From contig CAJAQL010000022.1 in assembly GCA_903944135.1 (NCBI GenBank), forward strand, positions 1-38,916: DNA of 38,916 nt, read 5' to 3'. The notes beneath the pieces are model-generated. The model was not told the DNA's origin, made no database searches, and worked only from the letters and a program-made list of their open reading frames with translations. This document shows positions 7,917-17,203 of this stretch, one piece after another; position 1 is the stretch's first letter; each line of letters begins with the position of its first letter. The DNA is from an uncultured Parcubacteria group bacterium (GTDB lineage: Bacteria; Patescibacteriota; Minisyncoccia; UBA6257; 2-01-FULL-56-20). Both the position numbers and the translations under genes were made by a program.

Positions 7917-9340
7917 TCTTCTGTGAAGTCCATGCGCGGTAGGAGAGCATTCCGGCCTGCAGTGAAGGCGTACCCGTGAGGGATGCTGGAGCGGCCGGAA
8001 GAGAAAATGTTGGCATGAGTAACCACAATCCCAATGAGAAATTGGAACCCCGAAAATCCAAGGTTTCCGTGGCACTGGCAATCAACCACGGGTTAGGCGG
8101 CCCTAAGCCCATGCCGAAAGGCGCAAGCGATGGATAGCTGGTTAATACTCCAGCCCACCTACTGTGTTATCCCTCTTGTGCGAATGAGATAAGTAAACGT
8201 GCCTTATTGGTTTGGCATTGTTTGTGCGAAGTTCAAGCGAGCACCGACAGAAGGTCAGGAATTTACCTGGTCGACGTTTATGAAGTGCATTCCAAGAAAA
8301 GCATGAGGGTCACGCACGGCAGGTTCCGTACCGTAAACCGACACTGGTGGATAGGGCGAGAAGCCCAAGGGGAACGAGTGAATCATCGTTAAGGAACTCG
8401 GCAAAAAAGCGGCCGTACGTTAGCTATATGGCCTGATCCTCGCAAGAGGATCCGCAGCGAAAGTCTCCCTAGCAACTGTTTACCAAAAACACAGCTCCCT
8501 GCTAACTCGCAAGAGGATGTATAGGGGGTGACGCCTGACCGATGCGAGAAGGTCAAGACCGGGTGTGGTGCCGCAAGGCATTGCTCACTGGTTCAAGCCC
8601 TCGTCAATGTCAGCGATAACTATAATCGTTCTAAGGTAGCGCAATTCCTTTTCGGGTAAGTTCCGAAGCGCACGAAAGGCGTAATGACTGGGGAACTGTC
8701 TCAACGATGTGCTCGGTGAAAATGCGATTCCAGTGAAGACGCTGGATACCTGTAACGGGACGAAAAGACCCCGGAAGCTTTACTGCAGCTTGGTATTGAT
8801 TTTAAGGTTTTTCTGCGTAGCGTAGTGGTGAGGATTTGAAGCGTTGCTTTTGGGTAACGTGGATCCGACAATGAAACAGCCATCTTTAAAACTTTAACGT
8901 CTAACCGGTTGGGAGTCCGAAAGGTAAACCCAACTGAGACAGTGCTTGGTGGGCAGTTTAAATGGGGCATTTTCCTCCTAAAGAGTAATGGAGGAGTTTA
9001 TTAAGGTCAGCTTAGCCCGGATGGAAATCGGGCAGGACGTGCAAACGCAAAAGCTGGCTTGACTGCAAGACCTACAAGTCACGCAGGCACGAAAGTGGAA
9101 GTTAGTGACCCGACGACTATATTAAGTATTTCTTTATTGATGTACTAATTCTTTATAGAAAGGTCGGAGACACCGGACAAAAGCTACTCCGGGGATAACA
9201 GGCTAGTGAAGTCCGAGCGTCCCTAGCGACGACTTCGCTCGGCACCTCGATGTCGGCTCGCCGTAGCGCGGGGGTGGAGAAGCTCCCAAGCGTTTGGCTG
9301 TTCGCCAATTAAAACGGCACGTGAGCTGGGTTCAGACCGT

Positions 9341-9681
9341 CAACGAAGATAACCCATTCGAGGCAAGATTTGTTTTTAGAAACGAAATCTACTGTTAAAA
9401 AGAAACGGCGGCCTCCAACAGCAATGTTGGAGTGAAAAAATCGACTCATATCGGTGAAGCCCTCATAGAATCTGACCTGGTTCTAGAGGAGAATACCGAG
9501 GGAAGTCGCACCTGGAAGAAATTTCATGTGTTGACCCCCTAGAGACTTGATCCTTCGGGATCGGATGGACGGAACGTCCATAACACGTCGATCATCCATT
9601 GATGGCTCGAGATTTATCTTGGGCTTGTCGAAGGATGGTGGTATAGTCCAAAGCGTCAGTAATGACGAGAATTGAAAATTG
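9341..9681 (+). other. group I-like intron in 23S rRNA (~341 nt, no ORF), E. coli ~2593 insertion site
   Basis: Interrupts GAGCTGGGTTCAGACCGT^CGTGAGACAGG; 5' exon ends in T, intron ends in G; GATCC-TTCG-GGATC hairpin, CTCCAACA-GCAA-TGTTGGAG hairpin, ...AGACTTGATCC and GGTATAGTCC near the 3' end resemble P7/P8 and S elements. Confidence 0.82.
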
Positions 9682-9842
9682 CGTGAGACAGGTTGGTCTC
9701 TATCTGTTACAGGCGTAGTGCGAGCGAAAGCTCGCCAAATACTTGAGGGGAGTTGGCCTTAGTACGAGAGGACTGGGCTGAACATACCTCTGGTTTACCG
9801 GCTTTGGTACCAACTGAATTGCCGGGTAGCTATGTATGGAAG

Positions 9843-9876
<34 letters not shown>

Positions 9877-10230
9877 ACCCCAAGATTAGGTATGCGTGAT
9901 TTCGTGGAAGACTACCACGTTGATAGGCTCTAAGTGTAAGGCTCGCAAGGGCTTCAGCTGAGGAGTACTAATAATCCGCCAACCATCCCAATGCTGACTT
10001 CGAAAGAAAGGCGAACTGTTGCAAAAACAGTAAGCCACAACTCTACAACCCCACGTCGCTCCTAGGGAGCTATGCGGGGCAAACAAATATCAAAAAACAA
10101 GAGATCTTTATCTTTCGTTCCCGCGTAGGCGGGAACCCAGAGTGGATCTCAAAACGGTTTTTTGATGTCTGATCGTACCGTTCTGTCATTCCGTGAAAAA
10201 TCGGAATTCAGAAAACAGAAAGAATTTTTA

Positions 10231-10352
10231 ATTGCTGGTGTTCTATTCGCACATGTCCCACCTCTTCCCATTCCGAACAGAGAAGTGAAAGCGTGCGCAA
10301 CCGATGATACTCATCGCGAAAGCGGCAGGGAAAGTAGGTTATGCCAGCAATT
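10231..10352 (+). rRNA. 5S ribosomal RNA
   Basis: GTCCCACCTCTTCCCATTCCGAACAGAGAAGTGAAA core; terminal stem TTAATTGCTGG/CCAGCAATTAA. Confidence 0.93.
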
Positions 10353-10395
10353 AAGAACTTTTTCTTGCACGATCCGACATCAAAGGGCCGTTTTT

Positions 10396-10420
10396 TTATT
10401 TGTCCCGTAGGGACAAATAA
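10396..10420 (+). terminator. hairpin downstream of 5S
   Basis: TTATTTGTCCC-GTA-GGGACAAATAA, preceded by a T run. Confidence 0.6.
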
Positions 10421-10450
10421 CCCTGCGAAGCCTATGGCGAAGTGGGGTGC
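10421..10450. repeat. intergenic copy of the CCCCACTTCGCC-n-GGCTTCGCRGGG palindrome (same family as in pgk and valS)
   Basis: Minus strand: GCACCCCACTTCGCCATAGGCTTCGCAGGG. Confidence 0.65.
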
Positions 10451-10489
10451 TTTTGTCGTTCCCGTGAAAACAGGAATTCAGGACTAAAT

Positions 10490-10529
10490 AAATAACCTTC
10501 ATCACCATTAGTGATGAAGGTTATTTTAA
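10490..10529 (+). terminator. strong hairpin terminator after the rRNA locus
   Basis: AAATAACCTTCATCAC-CATTA-GTGATGAAGGTTATTTT. Confidence 0.85.
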
Positions 10530-10582
10530 TAAGATTTTACTTACCTCAACTTGCTATCGGTTTGATATCAGGCTCAGGTAGT

Positions 10583-10608
10583 GGGACAAGCGAACGATCG
10601 CTTGTCCC
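10583..10608. terminator. hairpin 3' of the minus-strand HTH/sigma4 gene
   Basis: GGGACAAGCG-AACGAT-CGCTTGTCCC. Confidence 0.6.
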
Positions 10609-10627
10609 GTTGGTTGAAATGGACGAT

Positions 10628-11206
10628 TTACCGTTTTGTGGCGATCAGCGTTAGGCCAAACGTTTCTGCGGCGATCAGCTTCAAGCGGAATGTTTTTCTG
10701 CCCGGCGTTCCCCTCAGTCTTTTGAGCGCCGCGATCTTGACCTGCCGGATCCCTTCCACGGTCATCTTAAGCTCTCGGGAGAGCTCTTCCAGGGTTTTTT
10801 CCTTGAAGAAGAATCCCATGATGACCTGCCGCTGTTTTGGAGAAAGGACATCCATCGCTTCTCTGAGCGCTTCCAGGAGTTCAGTGATCTCACATTGTTC
10901 ATCTGGCAATAAGGGAGACCGTTTGATTTGAATAGAAACAGAGGGGATTCCAGAAAGGATTTTTTCTTCCGGTTCCGGCCAGATCTCCTCCATGAGCTTC
11001 CCACCCGTCAAATCGCAGAGTTTCTCGGCGAGTTCCCGTGGAAGCCTCTTGGGCGTTTGCCTAATAATGAGAAGCCTTCCAATTGCAGTCGGACTGATTC
11101 CCAGGAACTTTGCTGCCTTGTTCTGACTCCAGCCGCGTTCTTTAAGCGCAGCCATGAGCACTTCATTTTTTGCATGAAGCGCAGGAGGTACCTTCTTGTT
11201 TGTCAC
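10628..11206 (-). CDS. DNA-binding protein combining an N-terminal HTH (XRE/ParB-like) with a sigma-70 region-4-like C-terminal domain
   Basis: RGWSQNKAAKFLGISPTAIGRLL helix-turn-helix; LREAMDVLSPKQRQVIMGFFFKEKTLEELSRELKMTVEGIRQVKIAALKRLR is sigma4-like. GTG 11206 has AGGAG 7 nt upstream. Confidence 0.7.
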   Translation of the reverse strand: MTNKKVPPALHAKNEVLMAALKERGWSQNKAAKFLGISPTAIGRLLIIRQTPKRLPRELAEKLCDLTGGKLMEEIWPEPEEKILSGIPSVSIQIKRSPLLPDEQCEITELLEALREAMDVLSPKQRQVIMGFFFKEKTLEELSRELKMTVEGIRQVKIAALKRLRGTPGRKTFRLKLIAAETFGLTLIATKR

Positions 11207-11408
11207 CGAATTTCTCCTATGGAAGATCGCCACAAAGGGCGGCTACTATTTCGGCAGCAATTTAGCGATGAATTTTGCTCACGACCAAATTGCTACCGAA
11301 AAGCTGTTGGAAATATACTGGTAAAATAATAGTTATATTTACAATATTTGTCAATAATGAAACGGATGGCAAAATGGAAATTTGGCGGTGGTGCTATAAT
11401 GAACATCT

Positions 11409-12737
11409 ATGGTGCGGAATGATCATCATTATTATGGCAAGGAAACCGAAGCGGCGCTCCGCAACTTTCCGTTTTCCGTGCCGCTGGTCCATCATGAATT
11501 GATCCAGGGGATCATTCTCGTCAAACGTTCCGCGGCGCGGGCGGCTCTCGCGGCGAAACTTCTCGATCGGGCCCGTGCGCAGGCGATCGTACGCGCAAGC
11601 GAAGAGGCTCTTGCCGGGAAATTGGACGATCAATTCGTAATTCCGTCGTTCCAGGGAGGAGCGGGAACTTCAATGCATATGAACGTGAATGAAGTTCTTG
11701 CCGCAAGGGGAACGGAGCTGTTGTCCCGCGGAAAATCGTCCAGAAAGATCATTATCCATCCGAACGATCACGTGAATATCTGCCAGTCTACGAACGATGT
11801 CGTTCCTTCGGCATTGAAGATCGCTGCGTTGCGCGAAACGGACGAGGTGTTGCGTAGCGCGGATCTTGCCGTAGCGGCGCTTGAGAAAAAAGCCCGCGAG
11901 TTCGGAAAAATAAAGAAGCTGGGGCGCACCCATCTGCAGGATGCAGTTCCCATAACCCTCGGTGCGGAATTTGCAGCTTATGCCGAACTTATAAAACGCG
12001 ACCGGCAGCGCATTGTGGGCGTGATCCCTTATTTTTATGAACTGAATCTCGGGGGCAGTGCGGTGGGGAATGGCGTAAACGTATCGCCACGCTTCAAGAT
12101 GGCTCTGTATCGCGATCTGCGAAAGTCTCTTAAATTGCCGTTCCGTCCCGCAAAAGATCTTGCATCGCAAACAATGAGCGCCACCGATTTTTGCGCGCTT
12201 TCTTCTGCGTTCGTGATGTTGACCCTCGATCTTTCGAAGATCGCAAACGATCTTCGTCTTCTTTCGAGCGGTCCGCGCGGCGGTATTGGCGAGATCAGGA
12301 TCACTCCGCTCCAGGCAGGTTCTTCGATCATGCCGGGAAAGGTGAATCCGGTACTCTTGGAGGCGCTCAATCAACTGCATTTTTTCGTCATGGGAAACGA
12401 TCTTGCAATCCGAGAAGCGGCCCAGGCGGCCCAGCTCGAGCTGAGTGTTATGACGCCGATCATCGCCGATCATCTTCTTGTCTCAGCGACGCTGATCGCA
12501 GAGGTGATGGCGCAAGCGGCGCGGCAGTGTTTTTCTCTCATCAACGCGGATCCAAAACGATGCGAAGAACTGCTTGAACGTTCCACGGCATATGCGACCT
12601 CTCTGGCACCCCGCCTCGGTTATGACGCCGTTGCGTCGCTGGTCCATGAAGCTGTTGCGCGGGACATTTCTTTCAAAAAATTATTGCTTGAAAAAAAACT
12701 ACTGACTCCCGCGGAGCTCAAAAAACTTCTTCATTGA
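11409..12737 (+). CDS. aspartase/fumarase superfamily lyase, probably aspartate ammonia-lyase-like
   Basis: GSSIMPGKVNP signature; QGGAGTSMHMNVNEV is closer to aspartase than fumarase. Confidence 0.85.
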   Translation: MVRNDHHYYGKETEAALRNFPFSVPLVHHELIQGIILVKRSAARAALAAKLLDRARAQAIVRASEEALAGKLDDQFVIPSFQGGAGTSMHMNVNEVLAARGTELLSRGKSSRKIIIHPNDHVNICQSTNDVVPSALKIAALRETDEVLRSADLAVAALEKKAREFGKIKKLGRTHLQDAVPITLGAEFAAYAELIKRDRQRIVGVIPYFYELNLGGSAVGNGVNVSPRFKMALYRDLRKSLKLPFRPAKDLASQTMSATDFCALSSAFVMLTLDLSKIANDLRLLSSGPRGGIGEIRITPLQAGSSIMPGKVNPVLLEALNQLHFFVMGNDLAIREAAQAAQLELSVMTPIIADHLLVSATLIAEVMAQAARQCFSLINADPKRCEELLERSTAYATSLAPRLGYDAVASLVHEAVARDISFKKLLLEKKLLTPAELKKLLH

Positions 12738-12801
12738 TCATCCGCGATCCAGTATAAAAGAGCCGTCCTTTCTTCTTGTTTGGGATTGAATGCAGAATCT
12801 T

Positions 12802-15024
12802 TTACCACTTCTCGACCATCAGCATTTTGCCGGGCCGGAAGATATGGTAGATCTCCTCGGTGATGAAGGGCACGAAGGGATGGAGCATTTTAAGTGAATC
12901 GAGAAGAAGCTGTTCGAGAACGGCATAGCTTTCCGCTTTTTCTTCGTCAGTTCCACTTTTGAGTTTTTCTTTTTCGGTTTCAATAATGACATCTGCGAAT
13001 TCGTGCCAGACGTAATGATAGAGCTTGTCGGCTGCGAGATGGAACTCGAAGTTATCGAGATGACCGGAAATTTCTTGCTTGAGTGCGGCGATATCCGTCA
13101 GATATTTTTCATGCGTTTCGGAGGAAGCACGGACCCTCGCCTCCGCGAGGGCGACAGAATCTACCGGGGAGACAGATGATGCGGCGGGCTTGTTCATTTC
13201 GATGAACCGTGCGATGTTCCACAGCTTCGTCGAGAAGTTGCGATAGCCGCGGACGCGGTCTTCGGAAAGTTTGACATCGTTGCCGGGCGCCGCGCCGATG
13301 ATAAGCGAAAGCCGTGTCGCATCCGCGCCATATTTGTCGGCCATGGTCAGGGGATCGATGATGTTGCCGAGCGATTTCGACATCTTTCGTCCCTTATCGT
13401 CGCGAACGAGGCCGTGGAGATAAACTTTACGGAAAGGAATCTCGCCCATGAGGCATGTGGACATGAGGATCATGCGCGCGACCCAGAAGAAGATGATATC
13501 GTAGCCGGTTTCAAGAACGGAGTTCGGGAAATAGTTCGCGAGATCGTTTTCCGGCCCGGGCTTGCCCCGCGAAGCTCCATCAGGAGCGGAGTGGGGCCAG
13601 CCGAGCGTCGAGAACGGCCAGAGGCCAGACGAGAACCAAGTATCGAGCGTGTCGGGGTCCTGAATCCAGCCCTCGCCCTGCGGCGCTTCAATGCCGACGT
13701 AAAGTTCTTCGCCCTTGGTCCAGACGGGGATCTGATGCCCGAACCATATCTGGCGCGAAATGCACCAGTCCCGCAGGTTGTCGATCCAATTGAAATAGAT
13801 GCGTTCGAAACGTTCCGGAAGGATCTTCACGTTGTCATCCGCGACAGCAGATTTCATGAGTTCCTTCAGTGTTTTTTCCTGTCCCTTCAATCTGCCGTTT
13901 TCCACTTTGAACTTCCGGTTGACCTCAATGAACCATTGCAGTTTCGGTAGAGGCTCGATGATGCCCCTGGTCCGTTCTGCGGTCGCGACGTTCTGTGATA
14001 TTTCTTCTTCTTTTTCGATGAGGCCGCGCTTGCGCAATTCCTCCGTGACGATCTCGCGCGCTTCGGCGGCTTTCTTGCCGAACACGAGTTCGTTTTTGAT
14101 GGTCATCTTGCCGTGTTCGTCGATGATCTGCTTCAGGGGAAGATCGTGCCGCTGTGCCATTTCCCAGTCGATTATGCTGTGTGCCGGCGTGACGCCCAGG
14201 GCACCCGTGCCGAAATCTTTTTCAACGGCTTCGTCTGAGATGATTTTCACATGGATCTTCGTTCCGCAGAAATCGGCGTCATATTCCCTGCCGACGAATT
14301 CTTCATAGCGCGGATCGTTCGGATGTACGGCGACGGCGGTGTCGCCGAATTTCGTTTCGACGCGGGTCGTGGAGATCGCGATCGGGAAATTCTTGTCGTA
14401 GCGGAACGTGATGAGCTTCGCCTTGCGTTCTTCATAGACGATCTCGTCATCGGAAATGGTCGTTTGTCCTTTCGGATCCCAGTTCACGACGCGATTGCCG
14501 CAATAGATGAGGCCCATGTCATACATCTTTTTGAATGCCGTACGGACTGCGACTTCGCGCTGTTTATCGAGCGTGTAAGCTTCGCGGCTCCAGTCGAGCG
14601 ACGCGCCCATGCGTTTCGTCTGGCGGACGATCGTATCATGGCTTTCCTGAGCGAACGCGCGAACGCGTTTCAAAAATTCTTCGCGGCCGAGATCATGGCG
14701 ATTTTTACCTTCTTTTTTCAGGATATCCTTTTCTACTTTCGATTGCGTGGCGATCGCGGCATGGTCGGTACCCGGGATCCAGAGCGTGCGTTTTCCCTGC
14801 ATGCGCGCATAGCGGACCATGATGTCTTCGATGGCGAGCATAGCGGCGTGGCCCATGTGGAGCGTGCCGGTGACGTTCGGCGGGGGGAGAACGACGCAGA
14901 ACGGTTCAGCGTGCGGGTCGGTAATGCCTTTTTCTATACAGACATCCGGATCAAACAAACCGGAATCTTCCCAAAGCTTTTCGATGCGGGCTTCGACTTC
15001 GTTGATGTCATAACGGGACTCCAT
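12802..15024 (-). CDS. valS: valyl-tRNA synthetase
   Basis: PPPNVTGTLHMGHA, GTDHAAIATQ, KMSKSLGN; start at MESRYDINEVEARIEKLW (15024) rather than ORF-track 15141. Confidence 0.93.
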   Translation of the reverse strand: MESRYDINEVEARIEKLWEDSGLFDPDVCIEKGITDPHAEPFCVVLPPPNVTGTLHMGHAAMLAIEDIMVRYARMQGKRTLWIPGTDHAAIATQSKVEKDILKKEGKNRHDLGREEFLKRVRAFAQESHDTIVRQTKRMGASLDWSREAYTLDKQREVAVRTAFKKMYDMGLIYCGNRVVNWDPKGQTTISDDEIVYEERKAKLITFRYDKNFPIAISTTRVETKFGDTAVAVHPNDPRYEEFVGREYDADFCGTKIHVKIISDEAVEKDFGTGALGVTPAHSIIDWEMAQRHDLPLKQIIDEHGKMTIKNELVFGKKAAEAREIVTEELRKRGLIEKEEEISQNVATAERTRGIIEPLPKLQWFIEVNRKFKVENGRLKGQEKTLKELMKSAVADDNVKILPERFERIYFNWIDNLRDWCISRQIWFGHQIPVWTKGEELYVGIEAPQGEGWIQDPDTLDTWFSSGLWPFSTLGWPHSAPDGASRGKPGPENDLANYFPNSVLETGYDIIFFWVARMILMSTCLMGEIPFRKVYLHGLVRDDKGRKMSKSLGNIIDPLTMADKYGADATRLSLIIGAAPGNDVKLSEDRVRGYRNFSTKLWNIARFIEMNKPAASSVSPVDSVALAEARVRASSETHEKYLTDIAALKQEISGHLDNFEFHLAADKLYHYVWHEFADVIIETEKEKLKSGTDEEKAESYAVLEQLLLDSLKMLHPFVPFITEEIYHIFRPGKMLMVEKW
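13561..13598 (-). repeat. palindromic repeat copy inside valS, translated WPHSAPDGASRGKP
   Basis: Minus strand GGCCCCACTCCGCTCCTGATGGAGCTTCGCGGGGCAAG; homologous to the pgk copy. Confidence 0.75.
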
Positions 15025-15120
15025 GATTGTTGTAGTATAACGATTTTTGGGCTTTTTGCCAAAGATTATCAGGGTTCGAGCCCGATAGCGCGGAAATGGG
15101 AGAAAGATTATAATGGTTTT

Positions 15121-15888
15121 ATGCCGCGGCGCGCGAAACAATTTGCCTATGGTCTTTTCTATCTTATTATTTTAGGCGGTTTAATGACCGGTATCTATTT
15201 CCTGTTTTTGAAACCAGCGCCGTCGTGTTTTGATAATATTCAGAACGAAGGGGAACAGGGCGTCGATTGCGGTGGGCCATGTGCGAAATCATGCCTTCCG
15301 TCGGACATTCAACAGATCTCTCCGCTCGGCACGGTTCACGTTTTTACTCCCGCCAAAGGCCATGCGACCGTTCTTGTCCAACTGGAAAATGTGAATGCCG
15401 ATCTTGCGGCAGAATCGTTCGATTACACGATCACGATCTACGGTGCCGACGGTTCCAGTACGGTTGCGACGGTGAACGGCACGTCGTTTGCGTACGCTGA
15501 TGAAACGAAGTATCTTGTGATACCGAACGAATCGGTATCCGATACGCCGAGCATTGCCGATATTTCGATCGGCAATATTCAGTGGCTCGATGCCGCAAAA
15601 ATGGGACTTGTGCCGCAATTTGCGTTCACGAACATCACAAGCGTTGCGGGTGCGGATGGTTATGCTACCGTAAGCGGGAACATCACCGATCGCGACGCCT
15701 CGTCGTTCAGTAATGTCACGATCGTGGCTGTTTTTAAGGATGCGGCCGGCGCGCCGATCGGCGCTTCAGAGACGGAGCTTGATTCAATCTCGCCCGGTGT
15801 TACGCAGAACTTTTCGATAAGCTATCCGCTTCTCCCGAATGAAAACATTTCCGCGACGGAGATCAAGGCATATGCGGAACGAAATTAA
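15121..15888 (+). CDS. membrane-anchored extracytoplasmic protein (one TM, CFDNIQNEGEQGVDCGGPCAKSC Cys-rich motif)
   Basis: Start at MPRRAKQFAYGLF (15121) with TATAAT 6 nt upstream; the upstream part of the ORF-track call is antisense to valS. Confidence 0.75.
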   Translation: MPRRAKQFAYGLFYLIILGGLMTGIYFLFLKPAPSCFDNIQNEGEQGVDCGGPCAKSCLPSDIQQISPLGTVHVFTPAKGHATVLVQLENVNADLAAESFDYTITIYGADGSSTVATVNGTSFAYADETKYLVIPNESVSDTPSIADISIGNIQWLDAAKMGLVPQFAFTNITSVAGADGYATVSGNITDRDASSFSNVTIVAVFKDAAGAPIGASETELDSISPGVTQNFSISYPLLPNENISATEIKAYAERN

Positions 15889-15893
15889 AAAAA

Positions 15894-15962
15894 AAGATAC
15901 GAGATACGAATTATGAAGTATAAATAAATTATTCATATCTCATACTTCATATCTCATATCTC
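15894..15962. repeat. AT-rich imperfect inverted repeat with tandem ATATCTCAT units
   Basis: GATACGAGATACGAATTATGAAGTAT...ATTCATATCTCATACTTCATATCTCATATCTCG. Confidence 0.6.
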
Positions 15963-15973
15963 GCCTTTAAAAA

Positions 15974-17020
15974 ATGCTTTCTCTCTTTATTCCGGTCGGT
16001 ATTATCATGGCGGCGGGTCTGGTCACGCTTTCGGCGCTTTCTCTGCATCTTTTCGTCCTGCAGGCGATCTGGATCGCGGTCGGTATCGCTGTCACGGTCT
16101 TCTTTCTGTTCTTTGATTGGCGTTCCATATTCAATGTTCGTTGGTCGATCGTGGCATTCTATGCATGTGCGCTTTTTCTGATGTTGTTTCTCCTTTTGCA
16201 TGGCTCGGTGATCAGGAATGCGCGGAACTGGATCGTGCTTGGCCCGATAAGCATCCAGCCGGTCGAACTGATGAAGGCTGCTCTGATTTTCCTGTATGCC
16301 ATGTATTTTCAGAGGCGGCATCTTGCGGTCGCGCGTTTCAGCAACATCGTGACATCGTTTCTCTTTTTTGTGGTTCCCGCCGCGATCGCCGTGCGTTTGC
16401 CTGATCTTGGTTCGGCGCTCATCTTTTTCGGTATCTGGTTCGGTTTTCTGCTTCTGCTTGGTCTGCCATGGCGTCGCGTTCTCGTTACGGTCGCGATCTT
16501 TGCGCTCGCGGGAGTCTTTGTATGGAATTTTGTTTTTCGCGATTATCACCGTGCACGCATCATTGGCTTTTTGTATCCGCAACAGAACTCGCTTGGCGTA
16601 AATTACAGCGTGACGCAGTCCCGGATCGCAATCGGTTCCGCGGGTTTCTGGGGAAAGGGCTATGGTCAGGGGACGCAGGCTCAGCTCGGTTTTCTTTCTG
16701 AGCCGACGGAGGACTTCATCTTTGCGGCGCTCATTGAGGAATGGGGGATTTTCGGCGGCCTCGTCGTCCTCGCCGCTTTCTTTTTTCTTATCTGGCGGAT
16801 TCTTGCGATCGGATCTGACACCCAGGAAAATTTTGCGAAATGCATCTGTCTTGGCGTGGCGATCATGTTCAGTGTCCAATGTTTCCTGAATGCCGGTTCC
16901 GTGACGGGGCTTTTACCGGTCATCGGCGTCACGTTCCCGTTCTTGAGCTATGGCGGCACGAGCATGTTCGTTGATTGTTTTTTGCTTGCGATCGTGAATG
17001 CCATTAGGCAGAGATCATAA
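15974..17020 (+). CDS. FtsW/RodA/SpoVE family protein (RodA-like)
   Basis: Polytopic; NARNWIVLGPISIQPVELMK, GYGQGTQAQLGFLSEPTEDFIFAALIEEWG, FPFLSYGGTSM. Confidence 0.9.
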   Translation: MLSLFIPVGIIMAAGLVTLSALSLHLFVLQAIWIAVGIAVTVFFLFFDWRSIFNVRWSIVAFYACALFLMLFLLLHGSVIRNARNWIVLGPISIQPVELMKAALIFLYAMYFQRRHLAVARFSNIVTSFLFFVVPAAIAVRLPDLGSALIFFGIWFGFLLLLGLPWRRVLVTVAIFALAGVFVWNFVFRDYHRARIIGFLYPQQNSLGVNYSVTQSRIAIGSAGFWGKGYGQGTQAQLGFLSEPTEDFIFAALIEEWGIFGGLVVLAAFFFLIWRILAIGSDTQENFAKCICLGVAIMFSVQCFLNAGSVTGLLPVIGVTFPFLSYGGTSMFVDCFLLAIVNAIRQRS

Positions 17021-17034
17021 GAGGCGTTGCTTTT

Positions 17035-17150
17035 CCCGTGAAGCTTGTCCCCGCACGGGCGGGAGACGGGGATCCGGTTTATCTTTTTCGGATTTTAGAT
17101 CCCCGCCGGAGTTTATCTTGAGTCTTTCGAAGGAGCAGGAACGACAGAAA
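17035..17150. repeat. palindromic intergenic repeat (CCCGTGAAG...GTCCCCGCACGGGCGGG...GATCCCCGCCGGAG...AACGACAG)
   Basis: Related to the CTGTCATTCCCGCG family. Confidence 0.5.
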
Positions 17151-17203
17151 AAGTGTCGGCACGCGGGATGACCATTCGGAGATGATTATGCTAAAATAAA
17201 GTC

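Larger units (their letters stand above)
7705..7937 (+). other. 23S intervening sequence in the helix-45 position, bounded by an 18-bp stem
   Basis: 7705-7722 GTGCGTGGACTTCACAGA pairs with 7920-7937 TCTGTGAAGTCCATGCGC (12 bp perfect plus wobbles); flanks align with E. coli ~1160-1190. Confidence 0.85.

Noticed and set aside
10162-10410. 82-aa ORF
   Set aside because: Overlaps the 5S rRNA.
11670-12473. 267-aa minus-strand ORF and similar long shadow ORFs (26832-27713, 23412-23927)
   Set aside because: Antisense to well-supported enzymes; no family signatures.
14251-15120. N-terminal ~290 residues of the 545-aa plus-strand ORF
   Set aside because: Antisense to valS; the real gene starts at 15121 behind a TATAAT box.
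15894-15962. CRISPR-like array
   Set aside because: ATATCTCAT units are short and AT-rich with no uniform spacers; better described as an imperfect inverted repeat.
15947-16879. 310-aa minus-strand ORF
   Set aside because: Antisense to the rodA/ftsW-like gene; highly charged biased composition typical of shadow ORFs.
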